This document shows, piece by piece, positions 9,001 to 15,968 of a stretch of DNA of 40,803 nucleotides. Location of the stretch: NCBI GenBank assembly GCA_002719615.1, contig PBHZ01000019.1:33651-74453 (forward strand), read 5' to 3'. Numbering within the stretch: position 1 is the first letter of the stretch; each line of letters begins with the position of its first letter. The position numbers and the translations under genes were made by a program. This stretch comes from Methanobacteriota archaeon (lineage in GTDB: Archaea > Thermoplasmatota > Poseidoniia > Poseidoniales > Thalassarchaeaceae). Below the pieces are notes generated by a model that did not search any database, was not told the origin of the DNA, and saw nothing but the letters and a program-made list of their open reading frames with translations.

Positions 9001-11309
9001 CTATGGACTGTCTCAGACTCAAATTACTAGATATGTTGGGCTCTGAAGGGCCTCAAACAACTGAACAACTGAGCTCTAGATTACCATTCCCATTTGCTCA
9101 AGTTGAATCAATATTACAAGAATTAGAGATACAAAATCTTGTTTCAATAGGATTTTTTACACAAACAAATGAAGGAGAGTTTATACTTAGAGTTGATGAA
9201 TATCGTATAACAGGTGGCCAAGTAGATGTAGTTGATTACAGGACTTTACAAACGCTATTGCTCCAAAAATCTTTCAAATTATATAATGAGCCAAAAGATG
9301 CTATACGTTCTTTAATAATGGTTCAGAGAAGGGACGAATTATTACATAGGGTCGAAAATTATAGATTTAGAGATTGGACAGATATTAAACATGATACCGA
9401 TGTTTATAATGGTAGATTACTACATAATAGGGTCGGATACACGCTCGGAGACCAATTACCCATATTCTTGGGGCTAAGAGGCGAACCATGGATTGGCGAC
9501 CTGGAGCAAGAACTTCTTGATAAAATACCAAAGGATGGTATTTCTCGTACTGATTTATTCGCTGATTACCCAAAAGGAAAGGATCATATTCATATACAGA
9601 GGACTGTAAAAAACGCTTTAGGCAATTTAGAACGACAACTTCTTGTTGCCAAACAGTATATAGCAGTGCCCAATAGAAAAAGATCTTTAGCTGTTTTCAG
9701 AAAATTACACGGAGTTATCCAACCTTTGTCATTTGAAGATGCTCTTAATAAATTAATTCAACAAATAGGACCAGTTAGGTTACATACTCTTAGATTCTTT
9801 GTTAGTCAGCCAGTAGAAGAACTAGCTGAAACTCTCAGACATCTTGAAACCCAAAAGAAAATTGTACGTGTTGTTGCTCTACAGCCAGATCCAACTGATT
9901 ATTATTCTTCAGTTGAAGATTCAAAAATTCTCCTTTCTCCGTTGGCTGAAGACAGAAAAATGAGGATTTTAGCCCAATCAGATCCATTTTGTAGTAGGTT
10001 CATTCAAGAAATTAGGATGATGCTGAAACAAGGCTGGTATCATCCGGTCTTGAAAGGAGTAGATCCTATAGGTAGAATACTAATGTTTGTAGTAAATGAC
10101 TATCTAGAAATTAAAGATATCAATATTCCACACTCATATTTGGATGAATTCAAAGACACCTTCTCGGAATTATTAGAAAATTACAGAGATAGGCTAGTAG
10201 ATGTGTCTGTAATTTACGCCTTTAATGGAGTCCCTGTACATGATTGTGATGATAACATTCAGGATTTACTTTCAGGTTTAGGTTTTACCTCGATGGGAGA
10301 TGGAGAGAGATATATTAGAGGAGGCGTTGTTGAACCTAGGAAAAGAAGAGAAGTAAATAGACTATTATTCCATCATCACTTTTTACATCAAAAAACGAGA
10401 TGGGAAAATGAAACCATTGCTCTTGAGAATATCAATGAATTAAGAGATGATTTTTCATTACGAGGCCGTTGTGAAATGTTTCGTGTTGATTTGAAGTCTA
10501 TGGCCGCAGCTCATCAGTTACATCAAGGAACTAATCTTAGAGGCCATCTAGTTTGGGCACGATTACCGCATTTTAGAAGACTTTTGGCTATAAGAAATAT
10601 CTCTCCTGATGAAGAAGACGTAGATATATTACAATTTTTTACAGAACATCATGATCCAGACCTGTTCATGGAGAGAAACGCCATGAAAAGAGCAGAATTT
10701 AGGAAATTAATTTCTCCATTAGTACGTAGTGGTCTTTTGATACAAGATTATAGAGGAGGTTTCAAAGCAGTACATCACGCCGAGAAATCTGACCTATGGG
10801 AAGTTAAGCGGGATTATCTTAGAGAACTTGTAAGTGAATATCCAGTTATAACATTAAAACAAGTCGAAAAACTCGCTGGTACACCATTTTCTGCAGAAGA
10901 AATAAGTGATGTCATGCGTGAATTTGAGGATGATGGAACATTAATTAAAGGATTTTTAGTTGATGATTTACAGGATATCTGTTGGGGGCGACAGGACATG
11001 CTCGAGGGTTTAAGTGGTATTATACGCACAAGAGATTTGGTTATTCCTCCTTCAGATCCCTTAAATCATTATTTCAGCGGAGTATTGAGGGAAAAATTTG
11101 GTTTCGGGTCTGCATATATGGTTTTCCATAAAGAAGAACCAATAGCTGCCTTCAAAGCTAATACTCGAGATGGAAAAATAGAGATAACTGATTTTGTAGG
11201 AGATTCAAACTTAGAAAAAGAAGCAATTAGAGTGATGAAAGAATTCGCATGGGAACATGATATGCCATTAACTGGTAAGTTATTTGAAAGAATAAGATCG
11301 AGATCTTGA
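6015..11309 (+). CDS. lhr: Lhr-type superfamily 2 DNA helicase with long C-terminal extension
   Basis: This is a large ATP-dependent 3'-5' helicase of the Lhr family, implicated in DNA repair. The motor is clear: PTGSGKT at 57-63, DEMH at 179-182, SATM at 214-217 and QRIGRAGH at 374-381. These are followed by the Lhr winged helix and domain 4, to roughly residue 880. Another 880 residues follow, containing winged-helix-like stretches and a final region (LVIPPSDPLNHYF...FGFGSAYMVF, about 1675 onward) resembling the HTH_42/AlkZ glycosylase fold of the E. coli Lhr C-terminal domain. At 1764 aa it is longer than most archaeal Lhr proteins (about 850-950 aa) and longer than E. coli Lhr (about 1540 aa). 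An alternative start is ATG 6045. Helicase function is secure by family; a glycosylase role for the tail is inference. Confidence 0.93.
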   Translation: MPIIEYVDTKMETSELLERLCPPVRNWFVDKFPDFTDPQKTAIPQILNGEHLLLCSPTGSGKTLTAFLSIIDDLVRRSLDGSLTNDVQCIYISPIKALANDIQKNLIGPLMEIKERFLPNRAKDIKVGLRTGDTPQKERERMLKNPPHILITTPESLALALASKRFRPILNDMKWMIIDEMHSLVPTKRGTHLSLSLALMDSVIDSDVQRIGISATMEPLEAVAEFLVASDSRESKSEPQKVSIVKISGSRDLDLDIILPSPRFSSIPVKEILEKNIEVIKQLVEAHTTTLVFVNTRNMTETVVQKLKIAGLQGVEGHHGSMDKNIRLDVEQNLKHGLLRCVVSSSSLEMGIDIGSVDLVIQVSSPGSIATALQRIGRAGHQVGGLPRARFLPSSPHDLLELVALQTGILRGNMDLLKFPENSLDVLAQFLIGLTIIREWDIDEGYDLVSSSWPYRNLPYDDYIEVLDLLEEERRIWVDWEENRFGKRGYAQMIYYTNIGTISPDNNYMVLTGDGTLVGQLSSSFVSSLRGGDVFLLGGSTYRVSSIRGSRVNVVSATGYRPTIPSWTGETASRSHELSQEVLDLLSIISIQSRLGLDNRIFFRDALGLNKPVVNAISQFLDEHGATTFQVPSSDRILVEQVESPLPTYVITTCRGRAFNLALGYLFAGIAAKDDITIHELSFDENGFMIKLSHEVEISIIPEIFKNDNSEEILQRYLIDSQLFAKRFREISSRSMLNPRRIGADEVSPKQFLQKADQILHKHRQMDDSVLVREAMNEILSSDLDMNQLRDFISRMDSEDVRIVHRRVKMPSPLGMTLFMSSFEDLLSLRTRAYLIKDVDPEILRRLLGARSLATDLDKSRLDEYYQSKVAVPSDAASLLRLMDMGGGLEKSLTNPLYGEKLKEIDIDTTRKWVYELAERGLITKIRSTDDDKIDNKWFSMRMAEVHGTLGCLSVAGAANMEDLRSLYTGGLNFEMGENFTNGKPDSWKKTYLSDPMDCLRLKLLDMLGSEGPQTTEQLSSRLPFPFAQVESILQELEIQNLVSIGFFTQTNEGEFILRVDEYRITGGQVDVVDYRTLQTLLLQKSFKLYNEPKDAIRSLIMVQRRDELLHRVENYRFRDWTDIKHDTDVYNGRLLHNRVGYTLGDQLPIFLGLRGEPWIGDLEQELLDKIPKDGISRTDLFADYPKGKDHIHIQRTVKNALGNLERQLLVAKQYIAVPNRKRSLAVFRKLHGVIQPLSFEDALNKLIQQIGPVRLHTLRFFVSQPVEELAETLRHLETQKKIVRVVALQPDPTDYYSSVEDSKILLSPLAEDRKMRILAQSDPFCSRFIQEIRMMLKQGWYHPVLKGVDPIGRILMFVVNDYLEIKDINIPHSYLDEFKDTFSELLENYRDRLVDVSVIYAFNGVPVHDCDDNIQDLLSGLGFTSMGDGERYIRGGVVEPRKRREVNRLLFHHHFLHQKTRWENETIALENINELRDDFSLRGRCEMFRVDLKSMAAAHQLHQGTNLRGHLVWARLPHFRRLLAIRNISPDEEDVDILQFFTEHHDPDLFMERNAMKRAEFRKLISPLVRSGLLIQDYRGGFKAVHHAEKSDLWEVKRDYLRELVSEYPVITLKQVEKLAGTPFSAEEISDVMREFEDDGTLIKGFLVDDLQDICWGRQDMLEGLSGIIRTRDLVIPPSDPLNHYFSGVLREKFGFGSAYMVFHKEEPIAAFKANTRDGKIEITDFVGDSNLEKEAIRVMKEFAWEHDMPLTGKLFERIRSRS

Positions 11310-11333
11310 TAATTTTATTTTATTATTTTAGGA
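11310..11333 (+). terminator. T-rich tract after lhr
   Basis: Directly after the lhr stop the plus strand reads as repeated T runs (TTTT-A-TTTT-A-TT-A-TTTT). Archaeal transcription commonly ends at such oligo-T tracts without a hairpin. It overlaps the 3' end of the convergent archaeosortase gene, so the composition may be partly coincidental. Confidence 0.3.
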
Positions 11334-12322
11334 GAAAATAGGTATACGAACCAATTCGTAATATTTTCTATAGTTTTCAATACTGGGTTAAGTATTTTTA
11401 TTACATTCTTATGTAATTCTGGTAATAAATCAAATAAAACAATGGCCATTAAAAACATTGCAAATAAACTGATAAATTTAGCAGCATAACTATGGGTAAA
11501 ATTAAACATATCAATTCCAAAAAATGACCAATTAACATACGTGTCAGTTAGCCAAACTATGCCAACATTTCTGAAAACATTTAGTATGTATATTGTAGGT
11601 ATGGAAATTATCAATGCACGCAAACGTCTTTTCCATGAAACTGAACTTAATGCTACTATTGCACCAACAAATATAATCATTGATTGTAATGCAGAACATG
11701 CTAATATGAAAATTATACTCACCGGAGTCCCATCTGCCTTTTCCATTGGTACAAAAAAACCTGCTTCTCCAAGAGGCTCGGATAATATCCACCGATTTCC
11801 TTCCCAATCAGACGCAAGTATATCTCCTCCTCCATGTAAATCAATTCTCATTGGAGCAGATTGATAACTACCTAATCCTACAAATTCTAGAATAATTTCT
11901 GTGCTAATTGCAGTTGTATATACAAATGCCATATTTAGAACCGGTACGCTGTACACCAAATAGTAAGGAACCATTGACCAAACAACACAGCCCTTTAACC
12001 ATAGTAAAGATTCTGGTATTTTTTCTTTTATATTAATTTCCCAAAACGCTAATGCTATTCCACAGGGTAGTGCAGCAGCAGTCATCAAAACTAATACTGG
12101 GTCTTCAATTTCTACATAATGCTCTGAATATAAATAGAAAAATAGTCCAACTAGAATCCACCCTATCGCAGAAAATTGTGAAATATAAGTACCATCTTTT
12201 TTATGAAAACCCATTGCTAAAAAAGCTACTCCTATTCCTCCAATTATTAATTGCATTGTGATATTTGCAATTCCAAATGTTGAGGCAATTGAGTAAACCA
12301 CTATGCCCACCGGGTCTCTCAT
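11315..12322 (-). CDS. Archaeosortase/exosortase family transpeptidase-like membrane protein
   Basis: This multi-pass membrane protein matches the archaeosortase/exosortase family, which cleaves C-terminal sorting signals of surface proteins and attaches the proteins to lipid. The three expected active-site residues appear in the right order and spacing: cysteine in ACSALQS (about residue 209 from this start), arginine in NVFRNVGIV (about 251) and histidine in FNFTHSYAAK (about 277), each at or near a hydrophobic helix. About eight hydrophobic segments are visible. The ATG at 12322 is preferred over a TTG at 12334, because a TATA-like TATTTACG lies about 30 bases upstream. It is divergent from the GmhA/GmhB-like genes. 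No recognisable PGF-CTERM-type substrate is encoded in the window, so the exact subfamily is unknown. Confidence 0.82.
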   Translation of the reverse strand: MRDPVGIVVYSIASTFGIANITMQLIIGGIGVAFLAMGFHKKDGTYISQFSAIGWILVGLFFYLYSEHYVEIEDPVLVLMTAAALPCGIALAFWEINIKEKIPESLLWLKGCVVWSMVPYYLVYSVPVLNMAFVYTTAISTEIILEFVGLGSYQSAPMRIDLHGGGDILASDWEGNRWILSEPLGEAGFFVPMEKADGTPVSIIFILACSALQSMIIFVGAIVALSSVSWKRRLRALIISIPTIYILNVFRNVGIVWLTDTYVNWSFFGIDMFNFTHSYAAKFISLFAMFLMAIVLFDLLPELHKNVIKILNPVLKTIENITNWFVYLFSPKIIK

Positions 12323-12334
12323 ATTCGGGCTCAA

Positions 12335-12384
12335 CTCATCAATCCGTAAATAGGATGCCCTCTTCCGTTAGGTCGGAGGCGCAT
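12335..12384. promoter_or_regulatory. Bidirectional promoter between archaeosortase and gmhA-like genes
   Basis: The short gap holds CCGTAAATAGG at about 12344-12354, which reads as a TATA-like element on both strands. On the plus strand a strong ribosome-binding site GGAGG at 12375-12379 lies five bases before the ATG at 12385; this fixes the start of the SIS-domain gene. Shared promoter use by both genes is inferred from the spacing. Confidence 0.4.
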
Positions 12385-12954
12385 ATGTCATTCAATTTTT
12401 CAGACTTCTCAAAGGATTATATTTCTGATCTTACTTCTAATCTTGAAAAATTATCAATCCCAACTTTAGAAGAAATTTGGAATATCATAGAAGATGCTCG
12501 CAATTCTGACAGAACTGTTCACTTAATTGGTAACGGAGGTAGTGCAGGTACACCTTCACACAGTGCTGGTGATTGGTCAAAAGAGTTGAAATTAAGGACA
12601 ATCTCTCATACTGATAATGCATCTTCTTTAACTGCTTGGGCTAATGATACGGATTATGAAAATATCTTTGTAGGTCAATTATCGACATTTATTAATCCTG
12701 GAGATGTAGTAATCGGTTACAGTGGCTCAGGAAATTCAAAAAATGTAATTAATGGAATAAAATATGCCAAAGAAAAAGAATGTCATACTATAGCTATTAC
12801 TGGCAATTATAACGGGATGGACGGTGGAAAATTAGGTAAAATAGTAGATGTAGCTTTAGTAATTCCTTCTAAATCAATGGAAAGAATCGAAGATACACAA
12901 TTAATTGTTAATCATATTATCAAAGAAGCCATTAAGTCTAATAATGGATTGTGA
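12385..12954 (+). CDS. gmhA: Phosphoheptose isomerase-like SIS-domain protein (GmhA family)
   Basis: This 189-residue protein is a single SIS domain of the size of sedoheptulose-7-phosphate isomerase, which makes heptose 7-phosphate for surface glycans. GNGGSAG at 49-55, ANDTDYENIFVGQL and the phosphate-binding SGSGNSKN at 113-120 match the GmhA family, and the catalytic C-terminal histidine is present (IVNHII, H177). The usual catalytic glutamate after the first histidine motif is replaced by aspartate (SAGDWSK, D63), as in some archaeal or glycan-cluster relatives. The start is fixed by GGAGG five bases upstream. The stop overlaps the start of the next gene (GTGA), so the two are co-translated. 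The substrate could be another ketose phosphate. Confidence 0.85.
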   Translation: MSFNFSDFSKDYISDLTSNLEKLSIPTLEEIWNIIEDARNSDRTVHLIGNGGSAGTPSHSAGDWSKELKLRTISHTDNASSLTAWANDTDYENIFVGQLSTFINPGDVVIGYSGSGNSKNVINGIKYAKEKECHTIAITGNYNGMDGGKLGKIVDVALVIPSKSMERIEDTQLIVNHIIKEAIKSNNGL

Positions 12955-13589
12955 TTATTTTGTTACCACCTTTTAGGGATAATGCTAATATTGATGATTA
13001 TCTTGAAATCGAAGAACTCCCGAACAAATCATGGGATGGTAAAATAGCTTATTTAGATAGAGATGGAGTGATTAATATTGGGAGTGAAAATTATATTAAT
13101 TCTCCTGATGAAGTAAAATTATTACCTAATGCGGGATTCTCTGTGGGAAAATTACGTAGACATGGTTATAGAATATGTATTGTTACAAATCAATCTCCGA
13201 TTGGACGTGGCCTATGGGATCATGAGAATCTTCATTTGATACACAATCGTATATCTGAATTATTAATCCAAGAAGATAAAGATGCCAAATTAGATTTAAT
13301 TTTGTATAGTCCTTATTCTCCATGGGATAATTCTTGGGCTAGAAAACCAAATCCAGGTATGTTAGAGGCTGGTCGACAAATTCTTAGCAATTCTTACAAA
13401 CAAGATATTGGAATTTTATATGGCGATAATTGGATTGATAGGCCTGATGAGTCAAAATCGGTGATGGTTGGAGACAGAGATGTAGATGAATTAGCGGCTA
13501 AAAAATATGGTGTTAGATTTTTTAGATGTGACCCAAATATCGGACTATATGATGTTATAGAATCAATATTAGGTGGAAAGAATGGATAA
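12951..13589 (+). CDS. HAD-family sugar bisphosphatase, GmhB/HisB-N-like
   Basis: This haloacid dehalogenase phosphatase resembles D-glycero-D-manno-heptose 1,7-bisphosphate phosphatase. LDRDGVIN at 35-42 gives the nucleophile and acid/base aspartates, IVTNQSPIGRG is motif II, RKPNPGM (131-137) is the conserved substrate loop and MVGDRDVDEL is motif III/IV. The zinc loop that GmhB normally has before the RKP motif is missing its ligands: YSPYSP stands where CPHHP-like residues are expected, and SWARKP lacks the two cysteines. The first roughly 30 residues are an extra N-terminal lead. The GTG start overlaps the stop of the SIS gene by four bases, which supports a two-enzyme heptose-phosphate module. 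The exact substrate is inferred. Confidence 0.8.
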   Translation: MIILLPPFRDNANIDDYLEIEELPNKSWDGKIAYLDRDGVINIGSENYINSPDEVKLLPNAGFSVGKLRRHGYRICIVTNQSPIGRGLWDHENLHLIHNRISELLIQEDKDAKLDLILYSPYSPWDNSWARKPNPGMLEAGRQILSNSYKQDIGILYGDNWIDRPDESKSVMVGDRDVDELAAKKYGVRFFRCDPNIGLYDVIESILGGKNG

Positions 13590-14847
13590 TATCGATTTTT
13601 TCATCGGTTTAGACGATACTGACCATCTCAATTTAGGCTGTACTACGGAAAATTTTAATGATTTTTTAAATTATTTGACTGAAAAAATCAACTTTACCAT
13701 AATATCTAGGAGATTGGTGAGATTATGGCCTTTTGCAAATAGGCGAACACGTGGAAATGCTGCATTATCAGCAGTAATTAAACTCAATAGATGTGATGAA
13801 CAAAAATTGTATGATTTTTCTTATGATTGGTTTCAATTATTACTATCTAATATCTCATCACACCCTTCTAGTGACTTTCCAGCTTCTCCAGTAATGATAA
13901 TATCAAAATCTAAATTCTCAGAACAAATTTATTGGGATACTGTAAAAGGATATGTCGATTTAAGCCTCAGATTGAATGAAATTAAGGACTATGAGTGTAA
14001 AATTTTTGCTGGAAATTCATATTGGGGGGTAATAGGTGCGTCCGCAGCAATATCTTGGGTTCCATATGAAAATCATTCATATGAGTTAATTGCATGGAGG
14101 AAAAGTTCGATGATAGGGAAAAAAAGAATAATTGACATAAAGGCCATTACCGAATTGGATGAAAATTTTCCTGAGACATTCGTAAATCGCGATCCAACTA
14201 AAAATCGAGGTTTAATTGCTCCTCGAACTCCTTGTCCTGTTCTGTACGGTATCAGAAGTAAATCTCCTGAAACACTCGAAAAAGCGCACAAATGGCTTCA
14301 ATTAAAAAATAATGTCGAAAAATCTTCTGATCATGCTGTTCATTGTACTAATCAACTTTCAGATGACCACGTAACTCCTTCTTCTGGTACAGTAATTTCT
14401 AAACCTTTAATCTCAAAAGGTGCACATTCATCTGTAAAAGTAATTTTGGATGGAAAATTAAAAACATTAGTTGCATTCTATCAAGGGGGTTCTGTAAACC
14501 TACTCCTTCGTTCTTTGAGACCTGGAGATATTATTTCTTGGACAGGCCTCTATTCTCCTTCCGATTCATCGATACATTTAGAGAAACTTTCTATTTCTGA
14601 TGCAGTTCCAAGGATTATATCTCGCCCGCTGTGTTGTAATGTATCTATGAAAAGTGCTGGAAATAATCAAAATTTACGGTGCACAAAATGTAACTCATAT
14701 ACTGAGAAATACTGGAAAGGGTATATTCCAAATTTTTCTAATATAGATATGGTTGATAATTGGACTGAACCAACTCCCTCTAATAGACGCCACTTGTCAA
14801 AACCATTGAATTTAGGGTTGCCCCATTTGAATAATTTAATACCATGA
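13582..14847 (+). CDS. tiaS: tRNA(Ile2) 2-agmatinylcytidine synthetase TiaS
   Basis: TiaS modifies C34 of tRNA-Ile(CAU) with agmatine so that AUA codons are read as isoleucine in archaea. The N-terminus GLDDTDHLNLGCTTENF matches the family DDTD motif (residues 11-14) and its GCTT element; RLVRLWPFANRRTRGNAAL is the conserved second motif. An OB-fold follows (KVILDGKLKTLVAFYQGGSV). The C-terminal zinc ribbon has cysteines in RPLCCNV and LRCTKCNS. The ATG at 13582 is preferred to a GTG at 13573 and overlaps the HAD gene by eight bases. Length 421 aa is normal. It is functionally unrelated to the two genes before it and is probably just part of the same transcript. Confidence 0.93.
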   Translation: MDNIDFFIGLDDTDHLNLGCTTENFNDFLNYLTEKINFTIISRRLVRLWPFANRRTRGNAALSAVIKLNRCDEQKLYDFSYDWFQLLLSNISSHPSSDFPASPVMIISKSKFSEQIYWDTVKGYVDLSLRLNEIKDYECKIFAGNSYWGVIGASAAISWVPYENHSYELIAWRKSSMIGKKRIIDIKAITELDENFPETFVNRDPTKNRGLIAPRTPCPVLYGIRSKSPETLEKAHKWLQLKNNVEKSSDHAVHCTNQLSDDHVTPSSGTVISKPLISKGAHSSVKVILDGKLKTLVAFYQGGSVNLLLRSLRPGDIISWTGLYSPSDSSIHLEKLSISDAVPRIISRPLCCNVSMKSAGNNQNLRCTKCNSYTEKYWKGYIPNFSNIDMVDNWTEPTPSNRRHLSKPLNLGLPHLNNLIP

Positions 14848-15086
14848 CCTCTTTACCAAATTATATGGCCGACCTATCCACACCCCTACTAATGTTCATA
14901 CTTATCTTCTCGGCAGGATTCATGATTTGGCAATTATTAAAATTAAGACAAAAGAATATGCTAATTAATGCTGGTCATTTTGATGAAGATTATTCTGGAG
15001 AAGCTAAAAATCCCGAGAAATTTATGGAACCCGATGAGGATGCACTTGAAGAGATGCAGGATCTTCTCGACAAGGCATTAGAATAG
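14844..15086 (+). CDS. Small single-pass membrane protein, unrecognised
   Basis: I do not recognise this 80-residue protein. A single hydrophobic helix spans about residues 13-31 (LSTPLLMFILIFSAGFMIW), followed by a short basic stretch (KLRQK) and a soluble acidic tail rich in D and E ending in EEMQDLLDKALE, probably helical. By the positive-inside rule the tail is likely cytoplasmic. Its ATG overlaps the tiaS stop by four bases (ATGA), so it is translated with tiaS. It is convergent with the RadB-like ATPase gene, ten bases away. Confidence 0.7.
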   Translation: MTSLPNYMADLSTPLLMFILIFSAGFMIWQLLKLRQKNMLINAGHFDEDYSGEAKNPEKFMEPDEDALEEMQDLLDKALE

Positions 15087-15096
15087 TATGATAATA

Positions 15097-15666
15097 TCAT
15101 TCAAAACCGGTTTCTATTAACGAAATTTTTTTAATATCCTCTCCATCTTTTAGTATTCTAACATTATCCATCTCTGAAATTCTGTAAAGAAAAATTGTAT
15201 CCAAAATATCTCTTACCTTACTTCCTCCTTTTGATCCCCATCTTTGCGCATCACTAACTACATTTGAGTAGGAAGCTGAGCTTACCAAAATTTTAATATT
15301 ATCATAATCAAAAATTATATTTTTTAATGCCTCTATATCCTTTTTATCTGCCCTACCATCTTTAGCACACCAATCATCTATGATTATAAGGTCTTGGTCG
15401 TTCATATTGAGGGATAAGTATTTCAAAATTTTTGAACTATCTTCTAAATTATTCTCAATTTCTATAAAGGATATTTTTTCTAACTCTTTGTTCTTTAGTT
15501 CGCTAAATATTTGTGCAGTCCTCTCTCTGTCGGGTAAATATTTGCTCAGCCAAATTACCTTATTACCATTTTTGAGATAGCTTTTTGCAATCGTCAAGCA
15601 TAATGAAGTACCTCCCGAGCCTTGTTCATAAGAAAGATGAACATTCCTGTCTTTGAGGTCAATCAT
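15097..15666 (-). CDS. RadB/KaiC-like RecA-fold protein with altered Walker A
   Basis: This 189-residue protein looks like a compact RecA-superfamily ATPase of the RadB/KaiC type. The P-loop position reads SYEQGSGGTSLCL, so the catalytic Walker A lysine is glycine (GSGGTS, residues 16-21; codon GGT). A following strand/helix, KVIWLSKYLPDRERTAQIF, matches the Walker A-downstream helix of RadB-like proteins. Walker B is DLIIIDDW at 92-99. The C-terminal strand order also fits the family. It is shorter than RadB (about 220-235 aa). Loss of the lysine suggests no or weak ATP hydrolysis and perhaps a structural or regulatory role; that is inference. It lies between two small membrane-protein genes. 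Confidence 0.7.
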   Translation of the reverse strand: MIDLKDRNVHLSYEQGSGGTSLCLTIAKSYLKNGNKVIWLSKYLPDRERTAQIFSELKNKELEKISFIEIENNLEDSSKILKYLSLNMNDQDLIIIDDWCAKDGRADKKDIEALKNIIFDYDNIKILVSSASYSNVVSDAQRWGSKGGSKVRDILDTIFLYRISEMDNVRILKDGEDIKKISLIETGFE

Positions 15667-15746
15667 GTTACTCGATACACATCTGTATGATGGTATTTTC
15701 TATCTCAAGGGCCAAGGCTAAATCATAAACCGTCTTGGATAATCAT

Positions 15747-15968
15747 ATGTCGGAGGATGATGGTGTAGTTGAAAGAATTAAAAAACGTCCATTACCAGAA
15801 TTTAATGATACCGATTCAGGAATTTTTGAAGGAATATTAGAAGATGGTTTCCTGAATGTCGCTCTCAATGATTCAAATCAATTTGGTCCTCATGCTATGA
15901 TAATTTTACTAGGAGTTGTCGCATCAGTTACTGGTTTGATTTTACTTCTTGGCATGAAATTTATTTAA
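15747..15968 (+). CDS. Small C-terminally anchored membrane protein, unrecognised
   Basis: I do not recognise this 73-residue protein. It has an acidic soluble N-terminal part (MSEDDGVVERIKKRPLPEF) and a single hydrophobic helix near the C-terminus (about residues 49-70), so it looks tail-anchored. The ATG at 15747 is favoured over an upstream TTG because AAATCATA lies about 26 bases before it, as in a leaderless archaeal mRNA. Its stop overlaps the stop of convergent purB by three bases. It is divergent from the RadB-like gene. Confidence 0.65.
   Translation: MSEDDGVVERIKKRPLPEFNDTDSGIFEGILEDGFLNVALNDSNQFGPHAMIILLGVVASVTGLILLLGMKFI

Noticed and set aside
12265..12384. In-frame extension of the GmhA-like protein upstream to 12265
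   Set aside because: It would run through the archaeosortase start and the shared promoter. GGAGG five bases before ATG 12385 and the family length of about 190 aa support the shorter form.
13573..13589. GTG 13573 as the tiaS start
   Set aside because: ATG 13582 is only three codons later and better placed after GGTGGAAAG; the extra residues are not part of the family N-terminus.
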